DNA of 35,167 nucleotides from CAZNKU01 sp045545235. Its GTDB lineage: Bacteria; Bacillota; Clostridia; Monoglobales; Firm-18. Positions 1 to 7,181 of the stretch are shown in pieces. Location of the stretch: the NCBI GenBank assembly GCA_045545235.1, contig JAZQAN010000009.1, forward strand, positions 1-35,167, given 5' to 3'. The notes beneath the pieces are model-generated. The model was not told where the DNA came from. It was given only the letters and a program-made list of their open reading frames with translations, and searched no databases. Positions within the stretch are counted from its first letter, which is position 1. The number at the start of each line of letters is the position of its first letter. A program made the translations under genes and the position numbers.

Positions 1-1
1 A

Positions 2-199
2 TTTTACGGACACGGAAAAAATGATTTCATTGCTAAACTTCAAATCGCTTTAAAAGAGTGCTCAGAGAGTGAATACTGGATTGAACTGCTTATAGAAAGC
101 GGATATTATGATGATAAAAGCATACTTGAGAATTGTATTGAGTTGAAAAAGATACTTATTTCATCTATAAATACAGCGAAGAAAAATAATAATAATTAG
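2..199 (+). CDS. Four-helix bundle protein (23S rRNA intervening-sequence type), 3' part only
   Basis: The reading frame is open from the first bases to a TAG at 197-199, giving 65 residues of a gene whose start lies outside the window. The motif DFIAKLQIALKECSESEYWI followed by ELLIESGYYDD matches the conserved C-terminal half of the small four-helix bundle family first named after 23S rRNA intervening sequences. Members are about 110-130 residues, so roughly half is missing here. The tail ends in Lys/Asn-rich residues. The family's cellular role is not established; many copies stand alone in chromosomes, unconnected to rRNA, as here. A strong hairpin terminator follows within 40 bp. Family assignment is from the motif; no function is inferred. 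Confidence 0.8.
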   Translation, partial: FYGHGKNDFIAKLQIALKECSESEYWIELLIESGYYDDKSILENCIELKKILISSINTAKKNNNN

Positions 200-233
200 A
201 GTCGGCATCTAAACCATTCGGCTCTTCCAAAAA

Positions 234-287
234 GGGCGTTGCCTCAATTTAGTGAAAAATCACTTATTGAGACACGCCATTTTTTTC
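234..287 (+). terminator. Rho-independent terminator after the four-helix bundle gene
   Basis: A long, slightly imperfect inverted repeat (arms about 235-255 and 260-278, with GGCGT pairing with ACGCC and CTCAAT with ATTGAG) is followed directly by a run of T at 280-286. It lies 35 bp after the upstream stop codon. Confidence 0.85.
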
Positions 288-404
288 TATCTTGGCACTT
301 CACCGAAGCAGATCGTTTTAAATCAATCTTTTTGGTCGGCTTTTCGTCGGTTTTTGAGGTTTAAAATTACATTTTTAGTGTGTGATTTTAAATGTATTTT
401 AAAT

Positions 405-455
405 TTAAAAAGCACTGTTATAGTAAGTTTTTATTTACTAAGCAGTGCTTTTAAT
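405..455. terminator. Bidirectional terminator between the left-end gene and the AraC gene
   Basis: The inverted repeat AGCACTG...TAGTAA / TTACTA..CAGTGCT (411-449) has an A-rich stretch on its left and a T-rich stretch on its right, so it could stop transcription from either side. It is the only strong hairpin downstream of the minus-strand AraC gene, which ends at 624. The rest of 200-623 holds no gene I can support; short open frames there have no ribosome binding site or recognisable product. Confidence 0.6.
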
Positions 456-623
456 TTTATAATATAATTGTAATTTGTGTTTGTTTTAAAAGTGGTTTAC
501 ATATGATATTGCCATATTTTTACTTTTGTGTAAATATTTTCTTTAATGTTCATGGTGTTTAAATTTAATAATGTTTTGGTTTATTATATAGTTTTGGATT
601 TTAGGTTATGTCAAAGGCATCAT

Positions 624-1430
624 CTATTGTGAAAATTCATCTGTTTGTTTATGTGTGTTATTTATCTTTCTGTACATGGAAGGTGAATAACCTATATTTT
701 TTGAAAAAAACCGTGAAAATGATAAAGCATCTTGAAATCCGGTGGAAATTGCTATTTCGGAAATTGGAGAATTGGTATTTTTTAGCATATGTTTTGCTCT
801 ATTAAGTTTTAAATTGGTTAAGTATTTTTTTGGAGACATGTTTTCGTGTTTAATAAATAGGTTATACAAGTATCGGTCATCGACTCCAATAGCATCGGAC
901 ACCTCTGTTATGGAAACATTGCGGTAAAAATTTATGTTCATATATTTTTTCGCTTCTTTGACATAACGATTTCCTGTTATGTTGTTTTTCTTTTCGTGAA
1001 AAGAAAATAATTGAAAAAAGAACGATAATGCTTCTAATTCTGATAGTGGTCCTTCTGCAGCAAATATGCTATCGCATAAATCAAGTAGCTTTGGTTTAAA
1101 GTCGTATTTGAAAATATTATGTTTGTTGGTTTCAATGTGTTTTTTGCACAATAATGGTATATCGGCTCCATTAAACATTACAAAAAAATATTTCCATGGT
1201 TTATTTGAAGAAGAGTGATATTCATGTAATTGACTTGGTGTAATTAAAAACCCTTCTCCACTTTTGACTTTGTGATCGTTAAAATAACCCTCGCCCTCAA
1301 GTACATAATGTAAAAAATAATTTTCTCGTCTACCTTTACCCCAATGAGCATTTTTGGAAATGCTTTCATATCCAAATGAGCTTATATAAAAAGTATCGTT
1401 CAATTCGAATAATGTAGATACAACTTTCAA
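624..1430 (-). CDS. AraC family transcriptional regulator
   Basis: The product (268 aa) has an N-terminal cupin-like sugar-sensing half (GEGFLITPSQLHEYHSS, about residues 55-75) and a C-terminal AraC double helix-turn-helix (about 165-260; ISEIAISTGFQDALSFSRFF and IGYSPSMYRK). I start it at a TTG (1430-1428) because the purine-rich AAGAGGTGG at 1444-1436 ends 5 bases before it. A GTG at 1439 would sit inside that ribosome binding site, so it is less likely, though it extends the frame by three codons. The gene is divergent from the GH27 alpha-galactosidase, 144 bp away, and most likely controls it in response to a sugar. Family is certain; the effector is unknown. Confidence 0.9.
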   Translation of the reverse strand: MKVVSTLFELNDTFYISSFGYESISKNAHWGKGRRENYFLHYVLEGEGYFNDHKVKSGEGFLITPSQLHEYHSSSNKPWKYFFVMFNGADIPLLCKKHIETNKHNIFKYDFKPKLLDLCDSIFAAEGPLSELEALSFFFQLFSFHEKKNNITGNRYVKEAKKYMNINFYRNVSITEVSDAIGVDDRYLYNLFIKHENMSPKKYLTNLKLNRAKHMLKNTNSPISEIAISTGFQDALSFSRFFSKNIGYSPSMYRKINNTHKQTDEFSQ

Positions 1431-1435
1431 ATTTA

Positions 1436-1444
1436 CCACCTCTT
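1436..1444 (-). promoter_or_regulatory. Ribosome binding site that decides the AraC start
   Basis: On the minus strand this reads AAGAGGTGG. It overlaps the upstream GTG and is correctly spaced only for the TTG at 1430, which supports the shorter protein. Confidence 0.6.
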
Positions 1445-1455
1445 GATATAGTATG

Positions 1456-1485
1456 ATTTTACCATATAAATGTATGTTTTGTCAA
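1456..1485 (-). promoter_or_regulatory. Promoter of the AraC gene
   Basis: On the minus strand a perfect -35 TTGACA (1485-1480) and a -10 TAAAAT (1461-1456) are 18 bp apart. The predicted start near 1449 gives a very short leader ending in the ribosome binding site. Its -35 box shares bases with the -35 box of the divergent promoter. Confidence 0.6.
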
Positions 1486-1507
1486 TGGCACTTTTGAAGA
1501 GTATGTT
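1479..1507 (+). promoter_or_regulatory. Promoter of the GH27 gene
   Basis: TTGTCA (1479-1484), 17 bp, then TATGTT (1502-1507) on the plus strand. The -35 overlaps the opposing -35 almost completely, so polymerase can probably serve only one direction at a time. A weak -10 suggests activation by the neighbouring AraC protein. Confidence 0.45.
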
Positions 1508-1574
1508 ATAAAATATAAGTGGATTAATATCGGTTTGAATATATGTGATATTAAAATGATGCGGAGGGGTTGTT

Positions 1575-3029
1575 ATGAACCATACTAAAATTGCTGTTGC
1601 GAAACCATTTGAAGGCGAGCCAAAAATTAATATGCCGTCGTGTTATGGAGCTTCGCCAAAAAAACCTATTTTGTTTAAAATTCCCGTAACCGGTCAACGT
1701 CCTATTAATTACCAAGTTCTTGATTTGCCTGAGGGATTAGTGCTTTCTAACGGAATCATTAGTGGTCAGGTAGATAATGAGGGTGATTATAGAGTGACTT
1801 TGATAGCAGAGAATGCATTGGGTTGTGATAAGAAGGATTTGATATTGGAAATATACAAAGATAGAGTGCAATTAACTCCGTTGCTGGGATTTACATCCTG
1901 GAATGCATTTGGGTTTTCTGTTACTCAGGAACAGGTTGAATTTGCTGCAAACAAAATGCTATCTCTTGGGATAAATGAATATGGGTATAGTTTTATAAAT
2001 ATAGACTCTGGTTGGCAAGGTGTTTATGGCGGAGAATTCGATGCAATTATGCCTAACGAAAAATTCCCTGATATGAAGGGCTTTTGCGATCGTATGCATG
2101 CTATGGGATATAAATGCGGAATTTATTCTACGCCAATGTTAAATGCCTTTGGGTGTTCCATTAAAGCTGTTCCACTACCACCTGGATGTACATGTGGGGA
2201 ACCGGATTGCAGATTTTCTGATGAAAGAGGCGGAATAGGACTTGTCAGAAAAGAAAAGAATAATGCTTTGCAATGGGCAAAATGGGGCTTTGATTATTTG
2301 AAATATGATTGGCGTCCAACGGATCCTTATAATGCAGAATTGATGCGCAAGGAATTGGTAGCTACAGATAGAGATTTTGGTTTTTGTGTATCGGTTAAAG
2401 CTAGAGCAGAGTATCATACTTATTGGGAAAAATATTGTAACAGTTATCGTTGTAACGTGGATTCAATGGGTGATTGGGATAATTTCCTAGAGATTTATAA
2501 TTCGTACTTTGATTTTATTGATTATATAAATAAAGGACATTATTTTGATTTAGATATGCTGGATTTAGGACAATGCCATGTATTCCCTGACGCATATAAT
2601 AAACCTATTTATGGATATACAGAGGATGAACAGGTTGTGGTTTATACATTGCGAGCAATTACTTCATCACCTATTCAGATAAGTACAAGTTTTGACAATA
2701 TAAGTGAGTTTGAACTTTCTATTTATTGTAATGAAGAGGTTATTGCTATAAACCAAGATAGTGGTGCGTATGCAGCAAAACCATTCATGTTAATTGAAGA
2801 TGGAAAAAAGAAGATTCATGTTTTCAAAAAGAAATTACATGACGGAGATTATGCGTATGCTGTATTTAATCTTGGGGAAACAGTAGAAAATGTAAAAATA
2901 TATCTTGAGGAAATGTCAGAAATACGCGATGTATGGGCAAAAGAAAATCTTGATGATTCCGAAAATGTTGTTTTAGGTGAGATGTACCCTCATACCACTC
3001 GTCTATTTAGGGTAACACCAAAAAAATAA
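1575..3029 (+). CDS. GH27 alpha-galactosidase with N-terminal putative Ig domain, cytoplasmic
   Basis: The 484-aa product starts with a putative-Ig module (about residues 20-95; INYQVLDLPEGLVLSNGIIS) often joined to bacterial melibiases, followed by a GH27-type barrel (from GFTSWNAFGFSV, residue 105). The motif YLKYDW places the likely nucleophile at Asp245, and RCNVDSMGDWDNF places the likely acid/base at Asp296, by analogy with human alpha-galactosidase A. It would remove terminal alpha-linked galactose (or N-acetylgalactosamine). No signal peptide is visible, so it should act on imported oligosaccharides. A strong GGAGGGG lies 7 bases upstream of the ATG. The SLH pseudogene follows after 33 bp and was probably co-transcribed. 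Leucine codon choice (many TTG) differs from the later operons, where CTT dominates by eye. Confidence 0.92.
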   Translation: MNHTKIAVAKPFEGEPKINMPSCYGASPKKPILFKIPVTGQRPINYQVLDLPEGLVLSNGIISGQVDNEGDYRVTLIAENALGCDKKDLILEIYKDRVQLTPLLGFTSWNAFGFSVTQEQVEFAANKMLSLGINEYGYSFINIDSGWQGVYGGEFDAIMPNEKFPDMKGFCDRMHAMGYKCGIYSTPMLNAFGCSIKAVPLPPGCTCGEPDCRFSDERGGIGLVRKEKNNALQWAKWGFDYLKYDWRPTDPYNAELMRKELVATDRDFGFCVSVKARAEYHTYWEKYCNSYRCNVDSMGDWDNFLEIYNSYFDFIDYINKGHYFDLDMLDLGQCHVFPDAYNKPIYGYTEDEQVVVYTLRAITSSPIQISTSFDNISEFELSIYCNEEVIAINQDSGAYAAKPFMLIEDGKKKIHVFKKKLHDGDYAYAVFNLGETVENVKIYLEEMSEIRDVWAKENLDDSENVVLGEMYPHTTRLFRVTPKK

Positions 3030-3062
3030 ATTATATGTTGATTTATAAAAGGGGGACAAGAT

Positions 3063-4049
3063 ATGAAAAATAGTCTTAAACAAACTGTTCTTGTTTTAGC
3101 AATTATTATGATATTGTGCATGTTTAAAACTACTGATTTTGTATCAGGAAACAGTTATGCGTTCGATATGAATGAACTTGGTATAACTGCAGGTATGAAT
3201 TCTGAACAGAGAGAAACATAATATGTAAAGAGAGACGAGTTTGCACAAATGGTTGTTAATATGATGCAACAACAAGATGTAGCAAAGTCATTGGAAAATG
3301 ATGTGTATTTTTATGATATGGAAAATTCACAGTATAAAGGGGCTGTAAATCTTCTTGCACAGATGGGATATATTTCAGGTTCCGGCGAAGGGATTTTCAG
3401 ACCTGATGATTTCCTTACATACGGAGCAGCTTGTAAAATTTTAGTTCATGCTCTAGGTTATGACAAAATAGTAAAAGATTCCTCTTTGAATTCATATCAG
3501 TATGTTGCGGGAGCTATCAAGTTGACAGATAATATTGATTCATCACAGGCATATATGACTTTTGCACAGACAATGGTGATGATAGATAATGCCCTGGATA
3601 TCGGTTTTATGGTACCTACATACTATAATGCTAATATTGCACCATCTTACGAGGTTGATGAATACAGAATATTCAGAAGCTTGCTTTACGGAAGAAATGG
3701 TACAGGCATTGTAAAGATGAGAGGTATGGTTACATCTGATGTAAGTGCTTTTATGTATTCAGAAGTTCCGAATATGAAGGAAACGCAAATAGAGATTGAA
3801 GGCAAATTGTACAACTATAAGGGTAAGGCGCCTTTGGGATTTGTTGGTCAGGTAGTTGATTATTACTTAACAATAACAGATTATGAGGAAGGAGAGATTA
3901 CTGCAATTGAGCCAACAAATAAAAATACTGTATATAATTTTATGGGGACACAGGTTACAAAAGCATCTTCAGGAGAAATTGTATTTTATGTGAATGATGT
4001 GAAAAGTCAAGTAAAACTTGATGGGAATACAAGATATATTTACGAGAAA
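3063..4049 (+). pseudogene. SLH-domain surface protein, broken by a nonsense codon and truncated
   Basis: Starting at ATG 3063 (GGGGGAC upstream), the frame encodes a signal peptide and FDMNELGITAGM, then meets TAA at 3219-3221. The same frame continues for about 275 further codons, closely following residues 50-330 of the intact paralogue at 22847: KRDEFAQMVV, GYISGSGEGIF, NIAPSYEVDE, APTNKNTV-like. Alignment with the paralogue puts the stop exactly where it has a Glu codon, so one GAA-to-TAA change explains it. Homology ends abruptly around 4047-4050, where GH20-like sequence begins in another frame; about 560 C-terminal residues of the paralogue are absent. The intact form would be an N-terminal-SLH wall-bound protein. 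A second start at ATG 3249 lacks a good ribosome binding site. Confidence 0.88.
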
Positions 4050-4738
4050 ATGCTAATGTCCTTCTTTGCGGATCGGATGCAACATATGATTTCATTGAAG
4101 CAATTATTAAAACAATGAGAAAGTGTTTTAGAACTAAAAGATTAGGTGTAAACTGTGATGAGGCAAGCGGTGTCGGAATTAAAAAAATCATGAGGGAAAA
4201 ACGATATATAAATGTTTATGATGAACTTATTATTCCTCATCTTGAGAAAATTCTTGAAATATCTAATAAATATGATTTTCGTCCACTTGTAGATGGCGAT
4301 TTGTTCTATGGACATTTGGGAGAGGGATACTATGATTTTGATTTTTCTATGGATGAAGATAAAAAAACTAAAGTTCCCGACCTTGATATAATCTATTGGG
4401 ATTATTACCATCTTGAATATCAAGATTATGAAACTTTACTAAAGGGACATAAAACTATTGGAGACAATATTGTTTTTCTTGGTGGAGTATGGATATGGGC
4501 AGGACAACTTCCACAGGTTGATTTCACTATCAAGACTATGACTCCGGTAATGCAAGTGTGTCTTGATTATGAAATCAAAGATGTTTGGGCAGCGACTTTC
4601 GGAGATGATGGTAGTGAAACTAATATAGCATTTGCACTTCCGTCATTGCTTGTTTTTTCCGAACATTGCTTCAGAGGTAGAGAATATAAAAATGATAGGG
4701 AAACAGGATTTGAACTTGCATACCAAATTAGACAATAA
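4049..4738 (+). pseudogene. 3' part of a GH20 beta-N-acetylhexosaminidase gene, fused to the SLH remnant
   Basis: In the frame that holds ATG 4115, coding similarity already begins near 4049 (NVLLCGSDATYDFIEAIIKT), upstream of any start. The product resembles the second half of the GH20 barrel: the catalytic Asp-Glu pair in VNCDEASG (Asp 4157-4159, Glu 4160-4162), DIIYWDYYH, GGVWIWAGQ and AATFGDDGSETN. The N-terminal part is missing, as is the C-terminal domain that follows the barrel in this subfamily; the frame stops at TAA 4736-4738, just before an 18-bp palindrome. The intact enzyme would release terminal N-acetylhexosamine. A 207-aa fragment could be translated from 4115, but half a barrel should not work. 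Confidence 0.85.
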
Positions 4739-4741
4739 TTA

Positions 4742-4759
4742 CTTTTACCATGGTAAAAG
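4742..4759. repeat. Perfect 18-bp palindrome
   Basis: CTTTTACCATGGTAAAAG is identical to its reverse complement. It lies between the end of the truncated GH20 frame and a transposase-like HTH remnant, so it may mark a rearrangement junction, or be an operator left behind. Confidence 0.9.
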
Positions 4760-4867
4760 GATGGAATGAAAATTAGTAAAATTTCTAAAAAGCACAATGT
4801 GTCACGTAGCAGTATATACAAATGGATTAAGGATTATTATGAAGCAAACAAATGTACATTATTGTAA
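4757..4867 (+). pseudogene. Transposase-like helix-turn-helix remnant
   Basis: A 36-codon open stretch (ATG at 4766) encodes KISKKHNVSRSSIYKWIKDY, typical of the N-terminal HTH of IS3-type OrfA or related transposases. There is no ribosome binding site, nothing of the rest of a transposase follows, and a stop lies just upstream. I read it as a scrap of an insertion sequence, possibly tied to the loss of the GH20 3' end. An unrelated small HTH peptide cannot be excluded. Confidence 0.5.
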
Positions 4868-5024
4868 TTTATGTAATTTTCATTAATATGAAAGGATTAT
4901 TATTTTGAATAATTGTACAGTTGCGGTTCATAAACAGAATTCTTTACAAAAAAACTTTAATTTTAGGACAAAATGAAAACTTTGTAGTCTTGAATAAAGT
5001 GGCATAAACCCATGAAATGAAAAA

Positions 5025-5080
5025 GAAACTCTGCACTAAACTGAACACTTTTGGTTCATATTAGTGCAGAGTTTCAATAA
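5025..5080. terminator. Strong hairpin upstream of the GH16 gene
   Basis: GAAACTCTGCACTAA (5025-5039) pairs perfectly with TTAGTGCAGAGTTTC (5061-5075), with a further GAAC/GTTC pairing inside. It is A-rich on the left and AT-rich on the right. It probably ends transcription from the degraded region before the GH16 unit. The rest of 4868-5100 holds nothing else I can support. Confidence 0.6.
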
Positions 5081-5120
5081 TAATATTTCTAAAAAATTAA
5101 TTTATATTTTTATAGAGGAA

Positions 5121-5141
5121 ACTTGTATTTACAAGTATAAT
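5121..5141 (+). promoter_or_regulatory. GH16 promoter -10 with an overlapping inverted-repeat operator
   Basis: TATAAT at 5136-5141 is a consensus -10 box. The perfect inverted repeat ACTTGTATTTACAAGT (5121-5136) sits directly upstream and shares its last base with the -10. No good -35 box lies 16-18 bp upstream. A repressor bound here would block polymerase; the sequence resembles GntR-type sites, but I cannot name the protein. Confidence 0.55.
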
Positions 5142-5174
5142 ATGAGTAAAAAAATTATTTGAGGAGGAATAAAT

Positions 5175-6002
5175 ATGAAAATTTACGAAGTTGACGGACA
5201 TGAACACAGCATACTTCCCGACGGTGTGGATTTAGAACTTGTGTGGAGTGATGAATTTGACGGAACAGAGCTTGACACATCAAAATGGGATTTCAGAAAG
5301 TCTATGATGGGGATGGAGTGGCCTGCATGGACAGACAAGGCAGTTTACCTCGACGGAAAGGGAAACGTGGTTTTTAAAGTAATTGACGAGGATGGCAGAC
5401 CGGTTTCCTCACAGCTTCAGACAGGCTACAATTTTATGGATACACCTGTTGAAAAGACAAAATTTGGAGAAGACCACCTTCAGTGGAATATTGGCAAGTT
5501 AAAAGAAAATAAGTATACTAAAAAATACGGTTACTTTGAATGTCGTTGTAAAATGCAGAAAATGGATGGCTGGTGGAGTGCATTCTGGATACAGTCACCT
5601 AATATTGGTTCTTCGCTTGATGCAGGTGAAACAGGTGTTGAAATTGACGTTATGGAATGCTTTAAACCTGGATTTGTACAGCACCACAACGTCTTTACGG
5701 GCGGTTACGGACTGGATATGCAGCAAATCAAAGTCGGCGGTGAGTATGAGATAGACAACCCCGAGGAATTCCACCGCTATGGTGTACTTTGGGATGAAAA
5801 CGGCTATACATTCTATGTAGACGGAAAAGAGGATGGACATGTGGATAAAAATGTTTCCCACCGTCCCGAATTTATACTTATATCCACAGAAGTACAGGGA
5901 TACCGTTTTAAAGATCACAAACCTGTTAAAGAAGCTTATGATCTTATCGGCAATGATGAATTTGTAGTGGACTATGTAAGAGTATTTGATATTAAAAAAT
6001 AA
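5175..6002 (+). CDS. Glycoside hydrolase family 16 protein, no signal peptide
   Basis: A single GH16 jelly-roll domain fills the 275 residues, from LVWSDEFDG (about 23) to FVVDYVRVFDI at the end. The GH16 signature VEIDVMEC gives nucleophile Glu156, helper Asp158 and acid/base Glu161, and GWWSAFWIQ precedes it as in typical members. GH16 enzymes cut beta-1,3 or beta-1,4 linkages in glucans, galactans or poly-LacNAc; the target here cannot be read from sequence. Without a signal peptide or SLH domain it should act inside the cell, unusual for a GH16. AGGAGG at 5163-5168 precedes the ATG. It is a single-gene unit with its own promoter and a strong terminator. Confidence 0.93.
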   Translation: MKIYEVDGHEHSILPDGVDLELVWSDEFDGTELDTSKWDFRKSMMGMEWPAWTDKAVYLDGKGNVVFKVIDEDGRPVSSQLQTGYNFMDTPVEKTKFGEDHLQWNIGKLKENKYTKKYGYFECRCKMQKMDGWWSAFWIQSPNIGSSLDAGETGVEIDVMECFKPGFVQHHNVFTGGYGLDMQQIKVGGEYEIDNPEEFHRYGVLWDENGYTFYVDGKEDGHVDKNVSHRPEFILISTEVQGYRFKDHKPVKEAYDLIGNDEFVVDYVRVFDIKK

Positions 6003-6010
6003 CTGATTGG

Positions 6011-6062
6011 CACCCTCTCGTATTTTATATATCTTATATATTAAATACGAGAGGGTGTTTTT
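6011..6062 (+). terminator. Rho-independent terminator of the GH16 gene
   Basis: CACCCTCTCGTATTT (6011-6025) pairs perfectly with AAATACGAGAGGGTG (6043-6057), followed by TTTTT. It begins 8 bp after the stop codon. Confidence 0.95.
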
Positions 6063-6139
6063 AAAACTTTGCACTTAATTTCAAAAAAATATTATGATGT
6101 GCTCTTTATATTCACAAGAAAATAGGAAATAAAAGTTAA

Positions 6140-6158
6140 TTTTTTGATTATCAAAAAA
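6140..6158. promoter_or_regulatory. 19-bp inverted repeat upstream of operon 1
   Basis: TTTTTTGAT T ATCAAAAAA has two perfect 9-bp arms around a single base. It may be an operator; being so AT-rich it could also arise by chance. Confidence 0.35.
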
Positions 6159-6193
6159 CAATTGTGAAATTTTTGGAAAAAGACTTATTTGAT

Positions 6194-6213
6194 TGATTGT
6201 GTATACAAAATCA
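6194..6213. promoter_or_regulatory. Near-perfect 20-bp palindrome, candidate operator of operon 1
   Basis: TGATTGTGTATACAAAATCA matches its reverse complement at 18 of 20 positions and is centred on GTATAC. It lies about 105 bp upstream of the AraC start and upstream of the best -10 box. The octamer CACATTGT overlaps its right end (6212-6219) and recurs at 6268-6275, which would suit AraC-type binding to direct repeats. Confidence 0.45.
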
Positions 6214-6249
6214 CATTGTTAAATGTATAACAAACAATCACAAAAACTA

Positions 6250-6255
6250 TATAAT
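6250..6255 (+). promoter_or_regulatory. Candidate -10 box for operon 1
   Basis: TATAAT is a perfect -10 but has only a poor -35 (ATAACA at 17 bp), fitting an activator-dependent promoter. A second candidate (TTGTAA 6272-6277, 16 bp, TATAAT 6294-6299) has better boxes but would start transcription within the ribosome binding site. Confidence 0.4.
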
Positions 6256-6317
6256 TCGGTTATAAAACACATTGTAATATTTTTATTTTAGAATATAATA
6301 AAATTGGAGGTGTTACT

Positions 6318-7169
6318 GTGAACGAATGGTCACCTGATGAACCTATAAAAATTGTAGGTTTTGATAAGCTTTTTAATCATAATTTTTACATTGAATGGAT
6401 ACAACTCAGTCGTATGTCGTGGCGCAAGGGATATGTATCAGATAGATTTTGGGAACGCGGACGTTTAAGAAACGGTTTGCTTTTACTGAAAAGATGTGAC
6501 GGTATTTTAACGGTACATGACGGTAAAATCATGCCTGTTTGCAGAGATCAGGTTGTATATATTCCCGGCGGCTTAAGGTATAAGCTTGAAATAACAAGCT
6601 GTTCTAAAAATTCTGAGGTTTATGTTTTTGACTTCTGGCTAAGAGATGCAGACGGTGTTGTTATTATGTGCAATGAAGAAACACAGCCTTTGCCGGAAAG
6701 CTTCACTCACTCTTTTGAAAGTAATTTTTTAAAACTTTATGATATCAATCTTATGCCGATAATTTATTATCCTAAACGACATATGCTGGCATATACCATT
6801 ATAACGGATGCAGTTTATGCTTTCAGACGTACAAATTACGCGTGTTCGGAATTTCTCAATATTTCAAAGGCGATTGAGTATATTGAGCAGAATTATACTA
6901 AAGAAATATCCAATGAGGTTCTGGCGGATATGTGTTATTTGAGTGTGGGATGTTTTATCAGGACTTTCAAACGATGCTATAATACCACTCCTAAAAAGTA
7001 TATCTTGGATTTAAAGCTTTCAAAGGCAAAGGAATTGCTTGAAATCACCGATAAAACAGTTCTGGAAATTGCTTATGAAACAGGCTTTGAACCGCCGGCA
7101 TATTTTAGCAATATTTTTAAAAAGAAATTTGGTATTACACCTACGCAATACAGAAAACAAAAACTATAG
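6318..7169 (+). CDS. AraC family transcriptional regulator, first gene of operon 1
   Basis: The 283-aa product has an N-terminal cupin-like sensor half (about residues 45-110; VVYIPGGLRYKLEI) and a C-terminal AraC double HTH (about 180-280; LADMCYLSVGCFIRTFKRCY and VLEIAYETGFEPPAYFSNIF). It starts with GTG at 6318, supported by GGAGG at 6306-6310 with 7-base spacing. It ends 12 bp before the first secreted-protein gene and so is almost certainly co-transcribed with it. That makes it the likely activator of operon 1, including itself, through the palindromes upstream. The inducer is presumably a breakdown product of the target glycan (inference). Confidence 0.92.
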   Translation: MNEWSPDEPIKIVGFDKLFNHNFYIEWIQLSRMSWRKGYVSDRFWERGRLRNGLLLLKRCDGILTVHDGKIMPVCRDQVVYIPGGLRYKLEITSCSKNSEVYVFDFWLRDADGVVIMCNEETQPLPESFTHSFESNFLKLYDINLMPIIYYPKRHMLAYTIITDAVYAFRRTNYACSEFLNISKAIEYIEQNYTKEISNEVLADMCYLSVGCFIRTFKRCYNTTPKKYILDLKLSKAKELLEITDKTVLEIAYETGFEPPAYFSNIFKKKFGITPTQYRKQKL

Positions 7170-7181
7170 GAGGAATTTATT

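Noticed and set aside
252..467. 71-codon frame overlapping both left-end terminators
   Set aside because: Starts inside a terminator hairpin and ends near another, has no ribosome binding site and no recognisable domain. The stretch 290-360 might be part of an interspersed repeat, but I could not support that from one copy.
4766..4867. Intact small DNA-binding protein
   Set aside because: Only an HTH is present, without a ribosome binding site, beside a truncated gene; a transposase scrap explains it better.
5025..5075. Riboswitch or leader attenuator for GH16
   Set aside because: The hairpin lies upstream of the predicted promoter (-10 at 5136), so it would not be in the GH16 transcript; a terminator fits better.
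6140..6158. Terminator for the GH16 gene
   Set aside because: A stronger hairpin with a T run already lies at 6011-6062, and this AT-only dyad would be a weak stem.
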